Shown: in pieces, positions 12,741-24,776 of the stretch | Position numbering within the stretch: the first letter of the stretch is position 1 | Layout of the letters: every line of letters starts with the position of its first letter | Origin: Dimorphilus gyrociliatus | Taxonomy: Eukaryota > Annelida > Polychaeta > Dinophilidae | Reading direction: 5' to 3' | Length of the DNA: 64,000 bases | NCBI GenBank assembly: GCA_904063045.1 | Contig: CAJFCJ010000015.1 | Span: forward strand, 1,123,034-1,187,033 | Notes under the pieces: model-generated | What the model was told of the DNA's origin: nothing | The model's input: the letters and a program-made list of their open reading frames with translations, nothing else | The model's database searches: none | Program-made: the position numbers and the translations under genes

Positions 12741-15700
12741 TTACGTCTTAGTACCGCTGCTTATTTCATTATCAAACTTTAAAACTAGATTTTCAGGATT
12801 TTCCGTAATATTTATATAATAACATCCATCTCCAAAGCTACGATTTGAGTTCTCAGAATTGTTTAGACCGTCTTTTCCCGTAGTAATAATACTTTCTGAA
12901 TTTGCCAAAGGTCTAGCTTCATCTTCAGATTTAAGGGTGGTATTTCTCGTCTATTTAGGCGGTCAGAGAAAGAGAGAGAAGAGAAAGCAAATAAAGAAAT
13001 TATATGAATAAGCCTAATAGTAAGAAAGAAATACTAACCCCTCCTATTGATGTAAGCCTTTGAGTTAGATAATCTGTAAAGATCTGTTGATATTTCTCCG
13101 GTAGCCAATGTTGTTGTTTTAACCATCTTAAAGATGCTCTTTGAATGATTAAACTTCTTAGGCAAAGAAACACAAAAACACTTAATCCTTGCAGTGTATT
13201 CAAAATAGTAAATATATACGCCGACCATATATATTTCGTTGATATGTAGAGAAAGCCAAATACCCAAATAAATCCAAAGGTAAATAGCATTTTCAACATA
13301 AATTGGATCATTGAACTGTTTTTTTCATAGTGAAAAGAAAATAAGTGTAAAAATTACAATACGAAATTTATTTATATTTCACTCAACTAGAATTTTTTTC
13401 TTTCCAACTTTTCCGATCCGCTCGAATGTTTATCTCCTTCTACAAGTCTTTGATATTTTATGCAAATTAGTATGGATGATATCATGTTAAGCTGGGTAAA
13501 TGAATGTTCATAAGTTATAATATATATTTCTTTACGTTTTATAATTAACAATACCAATATTACAGCTGAAACTGGAATTATAAAGTAGTAGATAAATTGA
13601 TTGTTTCCAAGCCAACAACTGGAAAAAGTTAACATCATTTAATTTAATGATTAAAATTCATAAAAAAGGTGATGATTTACTAATTTTCAGTTCTTAATTG
13701 AGCAAAATTTCCTCTAACAGCGTCCAAACATATTGCAAATGGAACACCTGAATAAGAGGTTTAAAAAATAAACAATGTATTATAAATAACAGGATACTTA
13801 CCATATCCTGTCAATAAGAATTTCCACTTTATTCCCGACTTGGGATCATATACTAAAACAACCATAATTATTGATAATACACCATATAATCCCATCCACA
13901 CAAAACCACTCAGAAGAAAGAATAGTAAAAATAAACCAATTACTTGACATAAAATCTGATAAAATTCATAAAAATAAATGATTAATTAAAAAACTTTCAA
14001 CGGAAGTAAATGATAAAAACAAACTTTATCTGAAGTCTCAGTTATTCCAGTAAGAAAAATAAACTGTGAAGTCAAAAGGCATATACTCAAATTCACATTT
14101 ATCATAAAACATATTTCATTTGTCACTTTATCACGGAAACTTTCCCTTAAAACAACAAAATCAGTTATAAATTATTTCTGTTGCGTGTTTTAATACTTAC
14201 CGAAATTTTAAAAATATAATTAAAGACATAAAAAGGAAAAACATGGATATTGAACATCCTATACGGGTAATAATCATCAGACTGAGCTTATCAGCATCTG
14301 ATATCTTTCAGCATAAAATTTATGGTAATTGAGTGAAAACAAAGGAAATATGAATAAAACATACCAATTTATCAACTCCATGTATATCCATTAAAATCGC
14401 AAAGTTTGTCAAATGATTACATCTACACTTTACGTGCGTCTTGTTACTTTCCTCTTTCATCATAAAACATCCGTGATTCGACCAAACTCCTTCCTTATTC
14501 TTATCCCTTCAAATTTGAAACAAGTCAAATATCAATAACTTTTCCTTTCATTTTCATCTTCAAATCTCTCCTTCTATTAAAAGATTACAACTAATTTCTC
14601 GAAATCGTTCTACTTACGTTGAAGTTGTATTCCAAAATGAACATTCAGTATTTCCCACTAAGCTTTTCTGTGAATAACGAATGACATCTTTACATTTATT
14701 TATCTATTTATCTATCTATCTATCTGTCTGTCTATCTTCATCTTTTCTCCTAATAACCTTTTACTTACATCTTTCCTTTCGACTATCAAAAATACGTCAC
14801 TCTCCAACGCCGATTGTTTTACTGAGTTTGTCGACAAAATGGCGGCAATTACTTTACTGTTAAACACTCTTTTTCCTTTTCTGCTTTCACTTTCTACCGT
14901 CTTCTTTCCACGAATCGTCAATGTTTCATTCATTTCCCCTCGCCATGTTTCTTCTTCGACGATGCGTTTGTTATTGAGAAGAACATCTTCCATATTCGAA
15001 TATTCGATAAAGATCAGAACGCTTTCATCATTCACAAGACCTAAATTGAAGACATTAAATTGATGGTTTCTTATTGCAACACTTATTTTCAATATGCGTA
15101 GATGTTGTATATATAAAAATGAGTGCGAGTGTGTGTGTCTGTCTGCCTGTCTGTCTGTCAACCTATACTTTTGTCTCTCTCCCTCCGTCTATTGATCCCC
15201 AATCCCCAATCCCCACTTTTATCTCACTAACAAATCTTTTTCACTCTTCACACACTACGTATTCACCTCCAATAGCCTTTCGAGGGATAATAAATTCATT
15301 CCTAGAATTAGTCGAATCCTCTTCACCATCTTCGCTCCGGCCGAAGGCTGATTGTCTTCCAATCGACGATGTAAAGATGAATTCCGTGTTTGACTGTCGA
15401 GTTGAATTATTCAATTTCTGAATACTAACAACTGCGTGGGAAAATAGAAACGATAGTCAATTTTGCGCCACTTATTTTAAATGTTTTCTACAAGAAACCC
15501 AGTTGATTAGAAGTGATAACCGACCTACGTTTTCCTCTTCTATTAATAGAGAATCAGTATTGTTTCTCTGCAAAAAGATACTATCTGATATCTTCATAGT
15601 AGTCTCTTCAATGCTAGTGATCATTCTAAGAGCAGTTTGATGTCGAGTTGTTTGCGAAAGTTCCTCCCAAACGAGAAGTTTATCGGGTTTAAGAAGATTA

Positions 15701-18455
15701 CTAACAGATTGGGTAATAGCCTAAAAGAAACAATTATAAATTATAGACCATAAGTAATGAAAGTAAAGTAGGTGGAAATGATAAACCTTGGTTAAATTAA
15801 GTGCTTGATTATAGGGCATGTTGTGTACGTCATTCGATAGTTGTAGCATTATTTCACCTATCACAGTTATATCTCCGGCATACAGATGTTGAGTTTTTGT
15901 CATTTTCAGAATATTCTGCGAAATATTCTGAAATATTTCAAATTGTCTTTCCGACTTGTTTGTATTTTGTAATTCTTCGTTATTAGAGACTTTTTGAATT
16001 AGGTCGTTAGTGGTGTTTATCTAATTCGTAAAATAGAATGGAACTAATTAATGATTTACGGTAAAGTTATGATATACCCAATTGATGGAAGAGTTAGTGT
16101 AATTCGAAATGCAATTTGAAGAATTATGTCTTAACCATCCACCAATTTTAAAAGAACAGATTCTAGTAGCATCTTAAAAGAAATTTGTTAGTTATTCTCC
16201 TTGAAAGTACTCTTCATTTATTCTTACTCTGATTGTTATATGGGCATGAAGCTGTCACGAGCTTTATCTCTTCTTTAGAGGAAACAGAAGTATTTTTCCA
16301 ATAGATGTGCTCTAATGAATTTTCAAGGCATTGTATGAAAGTTATTGTAGAATCGTTTTTATGTGATTTCGATGGTAGAATTTGTGTTGTACTTTGATCT
16401 TAAAATAAAGAAAGAAGAGTTAAAAGTGAAGTCTTATAAAGAGAAAAATGATATTTAAAAAAAAAAGAAAAACAATTACAAATTTCATCCGCTTCCAATG
16501 ATTTATGGTTGTTATTAATTGCTGTAGATTTGAAGATTCGATTAATTAACTGTGAATCAGTTGTAGCAATTGGATCGTAATTTTCTGTTGTTGTTGCTGC
16601 TGTTAATTGATTATCCAGTAAATGATTCTTTAGAAAACTAGTTGTACGAATAGTGGTGATAGTTGAGTCTGTAAAAATTGTAATTCTTTTTTAACAATTC
16701 TTTATTGAAGTATTGAAAATTTTCTCTAAAAAGTAGTTCGTTGACCTACAGTAAAATTTAATTAAGACTATTTATAATGGTAATTTTTTATATAGCAGCT
16801 TAAAGTGTAAAATCTTTAAATAGTTCTTACTTGTTTCGTTAAATATCTTTGATGAATGTGCTATTGTCGTCTCTCTATTTGATTGATAAGAAGAGGATAT
16901 TTTCTCTGTTGACTGATTAACTAATGAATACGATGTTGTTACTGTTGTTGCTGTTTCTGTCGATGATAATGATGGATAATTAGAGGATGAACGGTAAATA
17001 TCTAATTTCTTTTGTTGAGTTTCAAAGGTTATTTTCTTCGAAGAAGTTGTTAACGATGAATTTGTTTCTTTTACCGGTTTCGACAACAACTTTTCAGGGG
17101 TAGACGTATATTCAAAATCAGTTTTACTCGAAATACTATTTTTACTGTTGGTAGAATTAATTATTGATGTGGTGTGTTCAATCCATTCGGTTAATTTTAA
17201 AGTAGATATACATTTAAATTCAATCAGCATCTTAAATGGCTCATTATACAAATTTAAACCATTAATTGGTACTTGACAATCGTGCTTATTGCGACAACTG
17301 AAATAAATATATAAACATAGTTTATAGCCTATAAACTAATTAAAATAATAATAAAAAGTATCAACCAACCGCTCAATTATTTTTAATTTAGAACGACTAT
17401 AAGTTCCCCAAAGTAAATATGAGGCCATTTGGATATCAGTCCAGATATTATTCACCATTAAAGTAGACCTTTCCGTGTCACAATTTAAATGAATGAATGA
17501 AGAATCGTTGTTATAGTATGGTTGAATATTCAAATGTTCTTTTGTTATACAATCGTATTCGAAGGTAAAATTAGCTACTAATTCGCAAAAAGATTGTTTT
17601 TTGAAAAGGAAATCCAAATTGCAAGTTTCTCTGAAGTTACATCTATAATAAAGTGATTCATCATATCATTAGATAGATATTAAATAGTATAGTATCATTT
17701 TTTTTTACTTAAACATTATACTCTCTTCCAAAACATATCTACAGGAACAATAGTCGTCAATGCAAGTAAGATTTATAGGTAGATGATTGCTATGAATAAG
17801 ACTTCCCAATGGACATTTTATATTAGTTTTATTAATGTTGTCTATAAAAATTTGATAAGATGTCTTTATCAAGTTTGTCTTCTTTGAATCGTTGCCAATA
17901 ATCATTTCCTTATCTGTATAATTATATAAAAATTACTTAAAATAGCTTGATAATAAATCTATTAATATTAATAAATTCAATTAAAATTGACCTACTCAAG
18001 TCGTAGTTGTAATGATTACAAATATAGTTAACTTGAACCGATTCTTGACATTCTAAACGATCAAGATGATAAATAGTACAATTCTTTAAATAATTACACC
18101 TGAAAAAAGTTGATTCATTCATTCATTATTTTACATAGTTTAACTTATAAAACAAAAATTTTACCTCTGTTTGAAAATGAAATTAATTGATTCAAAACAA
18201 GTGAAAGAATCCGAATTGTTAGTTGCATTAAAATCAATTAAAATAAAACTATCGTCTGAACATTCAATATCTATCTTTGACATTCCATTTTCATATTCTA
18301 CGAATAAGGTTTCTGCGTAACAATTGAACCTGTTTAGTTAAATGATGAATCGTTTCTTTTAATAAAATTTTTATTTGTATAAATATGAAATAGTACCATA
18401 ATAGACATAAAATATTGATTATTAAATCTTTATTTGTTCTATTATTACGCATCAT
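12741..18455 (-). CDS. Latrophilin-like adhesion GPCR, copy 1
   Basis: Multi-exon receptor. The signal peptide starts at 18455 ([20 protein letters not shown]). Three cysteine-patterned modules resembling SUEL/rhamnose-binding lectin domains follow (for example [17 protein letters not shown] and [11 protein letters not shown]), then a Ser/Thr-rich stalk (16.8-17.2 kb), a HormR-like region (about 16.1-16.4 kb), a GAIN domain and the GPS cleavage site [14 protein letters not shown] at about 14390-14430, whose TNFAILMD is the expected tethered agonist. The 7TM exons run leftward, with WMGLYG in TM3/4, WVFGFLYIS in TM6 and [15 protein letters not shown] in TM7, an adhesion-GPCR hallmark. The tail ends at 12741. 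Order and modules match ADGRL receptors without an olfactomedin domain. The GAIN exons (14368-15773) are identical by eye to copy 2. Exact ectodomain exon ends are approximate. Confidence 0.85.
14368..15773. repeat. Inverted repeat, left arm (GAIN/GPS exons of receptor copy 1)
   Basis: Reverse complement of 21127-22532; paired positions sum to 36900 throughout, so there is no indel over 1406 bp and I found no mismatch by eye. It contains introns and a TATC/TGTC microsatellite (about 14698-14737) as well as the coding exons. It ends within a few bases of the GPS exon donor on one side and just inside an intron on the other, where the two copies diverge at once. Confidence 0.95.
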
Positions 18456-19240
18456 AATAGCCTTTAAAAAGGAAGTATAATATAATTTATACAAAATGAG
18501 TATAAAGAAACTTCTCAATGTTCTAATTTTTTGATTTCTTCAAATGTACGTTAAAGTTCGAATGACATAGTTTTAACTTTCCAACTCTTGCTTCCACAAC
18601 CCTGGACGGTTACTTTCTATATTATTTCTCCAAAAACACTTTTTTATGTACAATATATTGAATAATTGCCTTGATTTTTACAGGTCTATACAGTTTGAAA
18701 TAAACAAATATATACAGTAAACACTTTCTAACATACTAATATATACAAAATACGACAAACTATAATTATTATATTTTGGACATTATGCAAAAATTATAGG
18801 CAATTACATGTATTTATGATTACCTATATTCTATATCTAATAATACTCAATATATTAATAATTATGGATGTTTTACGTCACATATAATTTTTGCTCTCTT
18901 TTGTTAACTATTAATTAAGTTAATATAAGTTTCGTTGAGTACAATGCTACCAGTATCGTTTGAAAGAAAACAAAAAACATCAACCGGAAAGTAAAAAATA
19001 ACGAAAGTCTAAACAAAATAAAAAAAAAACAAAAGAAGGTATAATATCAAAATGCTACATTGAATATGTTTTTCTTTTATATAGTATTGAAATTGCTCAA
19101 AATACATCTATAAACTAATATATTTATTTATATATTTCTCTTATTTTTTGACCTCGCTGACTAAGAATCTAATATATAAACTATTATCAACAGAACATTC
19201 TTTCGATCCATTCGTTTGATAATTTTTCATAAATAAAACT
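18456..19240. promoter_or_regulatory. Divergent region between receptor copies 1 and 2
   Basis: 785 bp of strongly AT-rich sequence between opposing signal-peptide exons. Regulation could be shared, but I see no recognisable motif. Confidence 0.35.
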
Positions 19241-22200
19241 ATGAGGATTAATGTTCAATTTTTCATTATTTTCTATATTCAATTAAAGAGGTAAATATAA
19301 AAACTAAGTAAAAATTTTAATATCTTTTTGTTTTGTTTTTGTTGTTTTTTTTAAAAAAAATAGTTTGATAGGAAAAAATGAAAGAAAAATTGACAATAGA
19401 GGAAATTCGTTTGAATTGAATTGCTATTCGAATTTTATGATTCAAATTGAAGAAGGTCCAGTTTATCCGATTGAAAGTCAATGCGACCTTCATTATAATT
19501 ACGTAAAAGAGTATTTTGCCTTAAGGTATAATGTCTTTATAAATATACTCTTTTGTTGTTAAAGATATACTAATATTTATGTATAAAACTGTAATTTTCA
19601 GATGTAATTTTAAAGAAAAGTGCTCCATAAAAAGGAAATCCGTTCATTTTATTAAGAATTGCACGCGATTCAATGGAAATATTGTGTATACGTGCATTAA
19701 AAAGGTTATGGTGGCTATATATCCAATAATGAATACTGCATATTTATTAGGATGTCCAAACCATACAACTTTAAAGATTAATTACCTTTGGATAAGCTTT
19801 TATAAATATTTCGTGAAAACTTTACTTAATCAAATTTCTAAAGAACTCCTTGAAAATGTTAAAAATTCCATCAAAAATATTGAAAAGCTGTTAATTGAAC
19901 AGTAAAAACAATTCTTAATATTAAAATAATCAAATAATTTCTACTTATATATTCATATATATTCATTTTTAGATGTAATGGAAAGACAATATGCAAATTT
20001 AAAGATTTAAAACTTATAAGAAGATGTCCTATTATTAAAATTCTTCACGAATGCATTCCTTCTACATCTGGTAATGATTCGATATGAATATAATTTAATT
20101 TTATCATACGCTTCTCTATTTATATAAACATATATGGAAGAAACTACAATTGTGAATAATCAAGCAACATTATCAACGATAAATGGCGAGCAGACGTCTT
20201 ACAGTACGTCCCATGGAATTTATACATCCACTACCGAACGAACGGTTAATAGTGAATTTTCAACAACCGATAACGAAGAAGGGACCACAGCTTCGGTAAC
20301 CTATTCAACGAAACATCAGCAATCCTCTCCAATTGGCAAAATTTCAACTACCTATTCTCAAAAAAGCCAACTTTTAAACAAAGAAGAAGAAGAGAAGAGA
20401 ATCACTAATATGCCAAGTAAGGCAATAGGAACTTTCCAAACAACTACTGAAGATTCGAATAAAACTATGCATAATAGTAAGGAAAAGTTTCGAATTTATT
20501 CAATATCTATAATTTAGCTACATTACTAATTAGTTCCCTCACTTAATTAGGCTCTCGTTTCACTGCTAAAGAAAGCACAATGGCATGGATTAACACAGAT
20601 AAGCCAATTCTAGAAATTAAATGCTTGGAAGAATATTCTGGTATATTTCATTGGAAGCAGACAAATGTAACAAATTTCGAGGAAGAAGTTCTTGTTAGCA
20701 GTTTATGTCCTGATGGAGAAAATAGTAAAGCTCAAACACTATTTTACATATTCCGTTAAGCCTATCGTATTATTATAACAATTACAGATGCTACCAGAAT
20801 ATGTTCGTACAACAATCAAGGTTGGTTAAGAATGAACACTTCTAATTGCCAATCGAGCGAAATGTTGGAAATAGATCAAGAGGTGGTACTACTGATATTT
20901 TGAAGAAAACGTTCAATTTAATAATTATTATATTAATGTTTTCGTAGCCGAAATCTCAGGAAAATTTAACAAATACAGCAAATAAAATATCCAAACTGAC
21001 ACAAACAGGTCGTCTATATGCTGGGGATATTAGTCTAACTGGAAAAATCCTTCAAGTATTATCTAAGAATATAGAAAATGTTACGTTTACGCAGGCAGAG
21101 AATATAACCAAGGTAATATCATTTCTACCTACTTTACTTTCATTACTTATGGTCTATAATTTATAATTGTTTCTTTTAGGCTATTACCCAATCTGTTAGT
21201 AATCTTCTTAAACCCGATAAACTTCTCGTTTGGGAGGAACTTTCGCAAACAACTCGACATCAAACTGCTCTTAGAATGATCACTAGCATTGAAGAGACTA
21301 CTATGAAGATATCAGATAGTATCTCTTTGCAGAGAAACAATACTGATTCTCTATTAATAGAAGAGGAAAACGTAGGTCGGTTATCACTTCTAATCAACTG
21401 GGTTTCTTGTAGAAAACATTTAAAATAAGTGGCGCAAAATTGACTATCGTTTCTATTTTCCCACGCAGTTGTTAGTATTCAGAAATTGAATAATTCAACT
21501 CGACAGTCAAACACGGAATTCATCTTTACATCGTCGATTGGAAGACAATCAGCCTTCGGCCGGAGCGAAGATGGTGAAGAGGATTCGACTAATTCTAGGA
21601 ATGAATTTATTATCCCTCGAAAGGCTATTGGAGGTGAATACGTAGTGTGTGAAGAGTGAAAAAGATTTGTTAGTGAGATAAAAGTGGGGATTGGGGATTG
21701 GGGATCAATAGACGGAGGGAGAGAGACAAAAGTATAGGTTGACAGACAGACAGGCAGACAGACACACACACTCGCACTCATTTTTATATATACAACATCT
21801 ACGCATATTGAAAATAAGTGTTGCAATAAGAAACCATCAATTTAATGTCTTCAATTTAGGTCTTGTGAATGATGAAAGCGTTCTGATCTTTATCGAATAT
21901 TCGAATATGGAAGATGTTCTTCTCAATAACAAACGCATCGTCGAAGAAGAAACATGGCGAGGGGAAATGAATGAAACATTGACGATTCGTGGAAAGAAGA
22001 CGGTAGAAAGTGAAAGCAGAAAAGGAAAAAGAGTGTTTAACAGTAAAGTAATTGCCGCCATTTTGTCGACAAACTCAGTAAAACAATCGGCGTTGGAGAG
22101 TGACGTATTTTTGATAGTCGAAAGGAAAGATGTAAGTAAAAGGTTATTAGGAGAAAAGATGAAGATAGACAGACAGATAGATAGATAGATAAATAGATAA

Positions 22201-24241
22201 ATAAATGTAAAGATGTCATTCGTTATTCACAGAAAAGCTTAGTGGGAAATACTGAATGTTCATTTTGGAATACAACTTCAACGTAAGTAGAACGATTTCG
22301 AGAAATTAGTTGTAATCTTTTAATAGAAGGAGAGATTTGAAGATGAAAATGAAAGGAAAAGTTATTGATATTTGACTTGTTTCAAATTTGAAGGGATAAG
22401 AATAAGGAAGGAGTTTGGTCGAATCACGGATGTTTTATGATGAAAGAGGAAAGTAACAAGACGCACGTAAAGTGTAGATGTAATCATTTGACAAACTTTG
22501 CGATTTTAATGGATATACATGGAGTTGATAAAAGTGTCAGTATAATTGTATCAACTTACAATTATAGATTAACTTGACAAATAATTATTTTTGTTTGTTT
22601 TTCTTATGTCTGCAGTTATCGGAAATTGATCGATTTGCTTTAATGATAATTACTAGATGCGGATGTTGTGTATCAATTTTTTTTTTAATGATAACAATTA
22701 TTATTTTCGCAAAGTTCCGGTAAGTTTCTCCTTGGTGCCTATTTTGAATGGTTAATTGTTATATATAAATATAACAGGAGAAAATTTTATGGTAAGGTGA
22801 CGAAGGAAGCGACTTTTTTGATTAACATAAATTTGAGTATATCATTATTATTGGCGCAAGTGATCTTTTCTATAGGAATACCGCAAACATCAAATAAGGT
22901 ATATCTTTAATTTAAATTAATTAAACTTAGTGTTTCTTACTATGTCTATTTATAGAGTTTTAGCAAATTTGTATGATGTACAGTAGATGTAGTAGCTATT
23001 TACGATTTCTTTTGCTTGTTTGTCTTCTTTTAGATCATCTGCCATGTCGTCACAACAGTTTTATTGTACTTTCTATTAGCTTGTTTCATGTGGATGGGTT
23101 TATACGGTATTTTATCACTAATTATGGTTATATTCGTATACGAACCAAAATCATCTTTAAGATGGAAATTTCTATCAGTTGGATATGGTAATGAATTAAT
23201 ATTTATAGAAAATTGTTTTATTAAATTGATAAATCAGTTAATTAATTAGATATTGTTTTTATTATTTTGTAAGGTATACCAATACTAATTTCAATTGATG
23301 TCGTAAAGGATTTCTTTCTAGAATTAAAGGAGAAGACTTAGTAAGTTAGATAAAATTGGAATATTTGCTATTTTTAGTTGTTTAATACTTTTGTCATTTT
23401 TTAATTAAACTAATAAAGTTGTTGGATTGACAAGAAACATTTTATCTATTGTTTCATTTTACCCCTATGTTTGGTAATATTCGTAAGTATTGAAATAAAT
23501 ACTTTTAAAGTGTTTTTTTTAACACAAATCTACGTATTTTCTAGATTAATTTAATAGCATCAATTGTAATTTGCATCAAATATCGACGTTCAACGGCCAA
23601 TCGTAATAATTTAAAGAAGATATCACATGTTAAAAAATCGGAAAAGGCTAAATTTTTGTACGAAATAGTTGTCTTTTTTTTTTATAAATGAAAGAGTATG
23701 GAAAATTTTGTAACTGTTTACTTTTGTTCTTCCAACTTAGATCTATGGTGCAGTTTATGCTAAAAATGCTATTTACCTTTGGATTCGTATGGGTTTTTGG
23801 CTTTTTATATATTTCGACACAATTTGTATGGGCAGCATATATATTTTGTATATTAAATTCCTTACAAGGGCTAAGCGTATTTATATTCATCTGTGCACGG
23901 AGTGAAATAATAAGGGACGCATCGAGAAGATGGCTCAGAAAACAGGGCTGGGTACCTCAAACATTACAAGATAAAATATTAACGAGTTATTCAACATCGA
24001 AAGTATCACAGGTAATAGTATTATATCGATTAATTAGTATTATTACTTGAAAAAAAAATGTTCTAATTAGACGCCAACAATTGAGAAATATCCACCGGAA
24101 GATGAAAATTTATCAACCTGCCAAAAAAATTCAAGTAAATCCATTTTATGGCCGCATTTAGCAAGTTCAGAAGAATTGAATACATTTGTGAAATCCAAGA
24201 AAATGAATTCAAAACAGGAATATATAAAAAATATTTATTGA
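19241..24241 (+). CDS. Latrophilin-like adhesion GPCR, copy 2
   Basis: Divergent neighbour and paralogue of copy 1. The signal-peptide exon is 19241-19290 ([16 protein letters not shown]); exon 2 is 19364-19525 and exon 3 starts at 19602. Two lectin-like cysteine modules ([21 protein letters not shown]) are followed by a Ser/Thr-rich stalk at 20134-20510 and a HormR domain split over exons (LCPDGEN, then [20 protein letters not shown]). The GAIN/GPS exons 21127-22532 are identical by eye to copy 1 ([14 protein letters not shown]). The 7TM part has [16 protein letters not shown] in TM1, WMGLYGILS and [15 protein letters not shown], then [14 protein letters not shown]. The cytoplasmic tail ends KNIY at 24241. 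The 7TM part is clearly diverged from copy 1 at the protein level, unlike the GAIN region. Confidence 0.85.
21127..22532. repeat. Inverted repeat, right arm (GAIN/GPS exons of receptor copy 2)
   Basis: Partner of 14368-15773. The first differences appear at 21126 (one substitution, then an indel in the intron) and at 22533, immediately after GTTGATAAA in the GPS exon. The spacer between the arms is about 5.35 kb and holds the diverged 5' halves of both receptor genes. Confidence 0.95.
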
Positions 24242-24776
24242 AAAATTTGAATTTTCTTTTTTATTCATTTTACCTTTCTCAAAGAATTTCATAAAGAAAT
24301 GATTAAGTTTATATATATATATACTGTATACTGTATATATCTTAGAGTAATCATAGCCATATCAACCTACCTATTTTTTTATTTTTTAAATCTTCTATTT
24401 TAACTGAGTGATATGTGATTAATTAGATAATAACTTACTACATATTTTATCCGTAGAGTTTTATCTTCTCTCTGTCTCTCTTTTTTCTCATTCTTTTATA
24501 TTCTGTAGTTTCAGGAACATATTCGTATATCTTATTAGTGGTTTTAAGAGGAGAAAACAAGTAATATTTTTTTAGTAGATACTGTATATATCTATCTATA
24601 TATATATATATTTTAAAACTAGAATAAAAGAAGTAATTTACATATTCTATATACGTATATATAAAGTTTTTAATGCATAAAACATATAAATATATCAAAG
24701 TATATATGAAAAACTCAAAATTGAAGTTTTTTTTCTTTGTTTGTTTAAAAAAAATATAAAGAAAATAGTACATTCA
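24242..24776. other. Convergent 3' region between receptor copies 2 and 3
   Basis: 535 bp, AT-rich, with TA-rich tracts that include TATATACTGTATATATC-type palindromes near 24320 and 24585. No gene seen; presumably 3' UTRs of the two convergent genes. Confidence 0.4.

Noticed and set aside
14681..15161. ORFs on both strands over the TATC/TGTC microsatellite (also at 21739-22219)
   Set aside because: These are chance frames spanning introns and GAIN exons. The real coding exon ([20 protein letters not shown] onward) is only part of one of them.
14368..15773. Transposon with long terminal inverted repeats (14.4-22.5 kb)
   Set aside because: The arms are exons and introns of adhesion GPCR genes, and the spacer holds the 5' halves of the same two genes. 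No transposase is seen.
24310..24345. TATATACTGTATATATA palindromes (also near 24585 and 33195)
   Set aside because: They occur in AT-rich microsatellite tracts and look like ordinary slippage products. No support for a protein-binding site or element.
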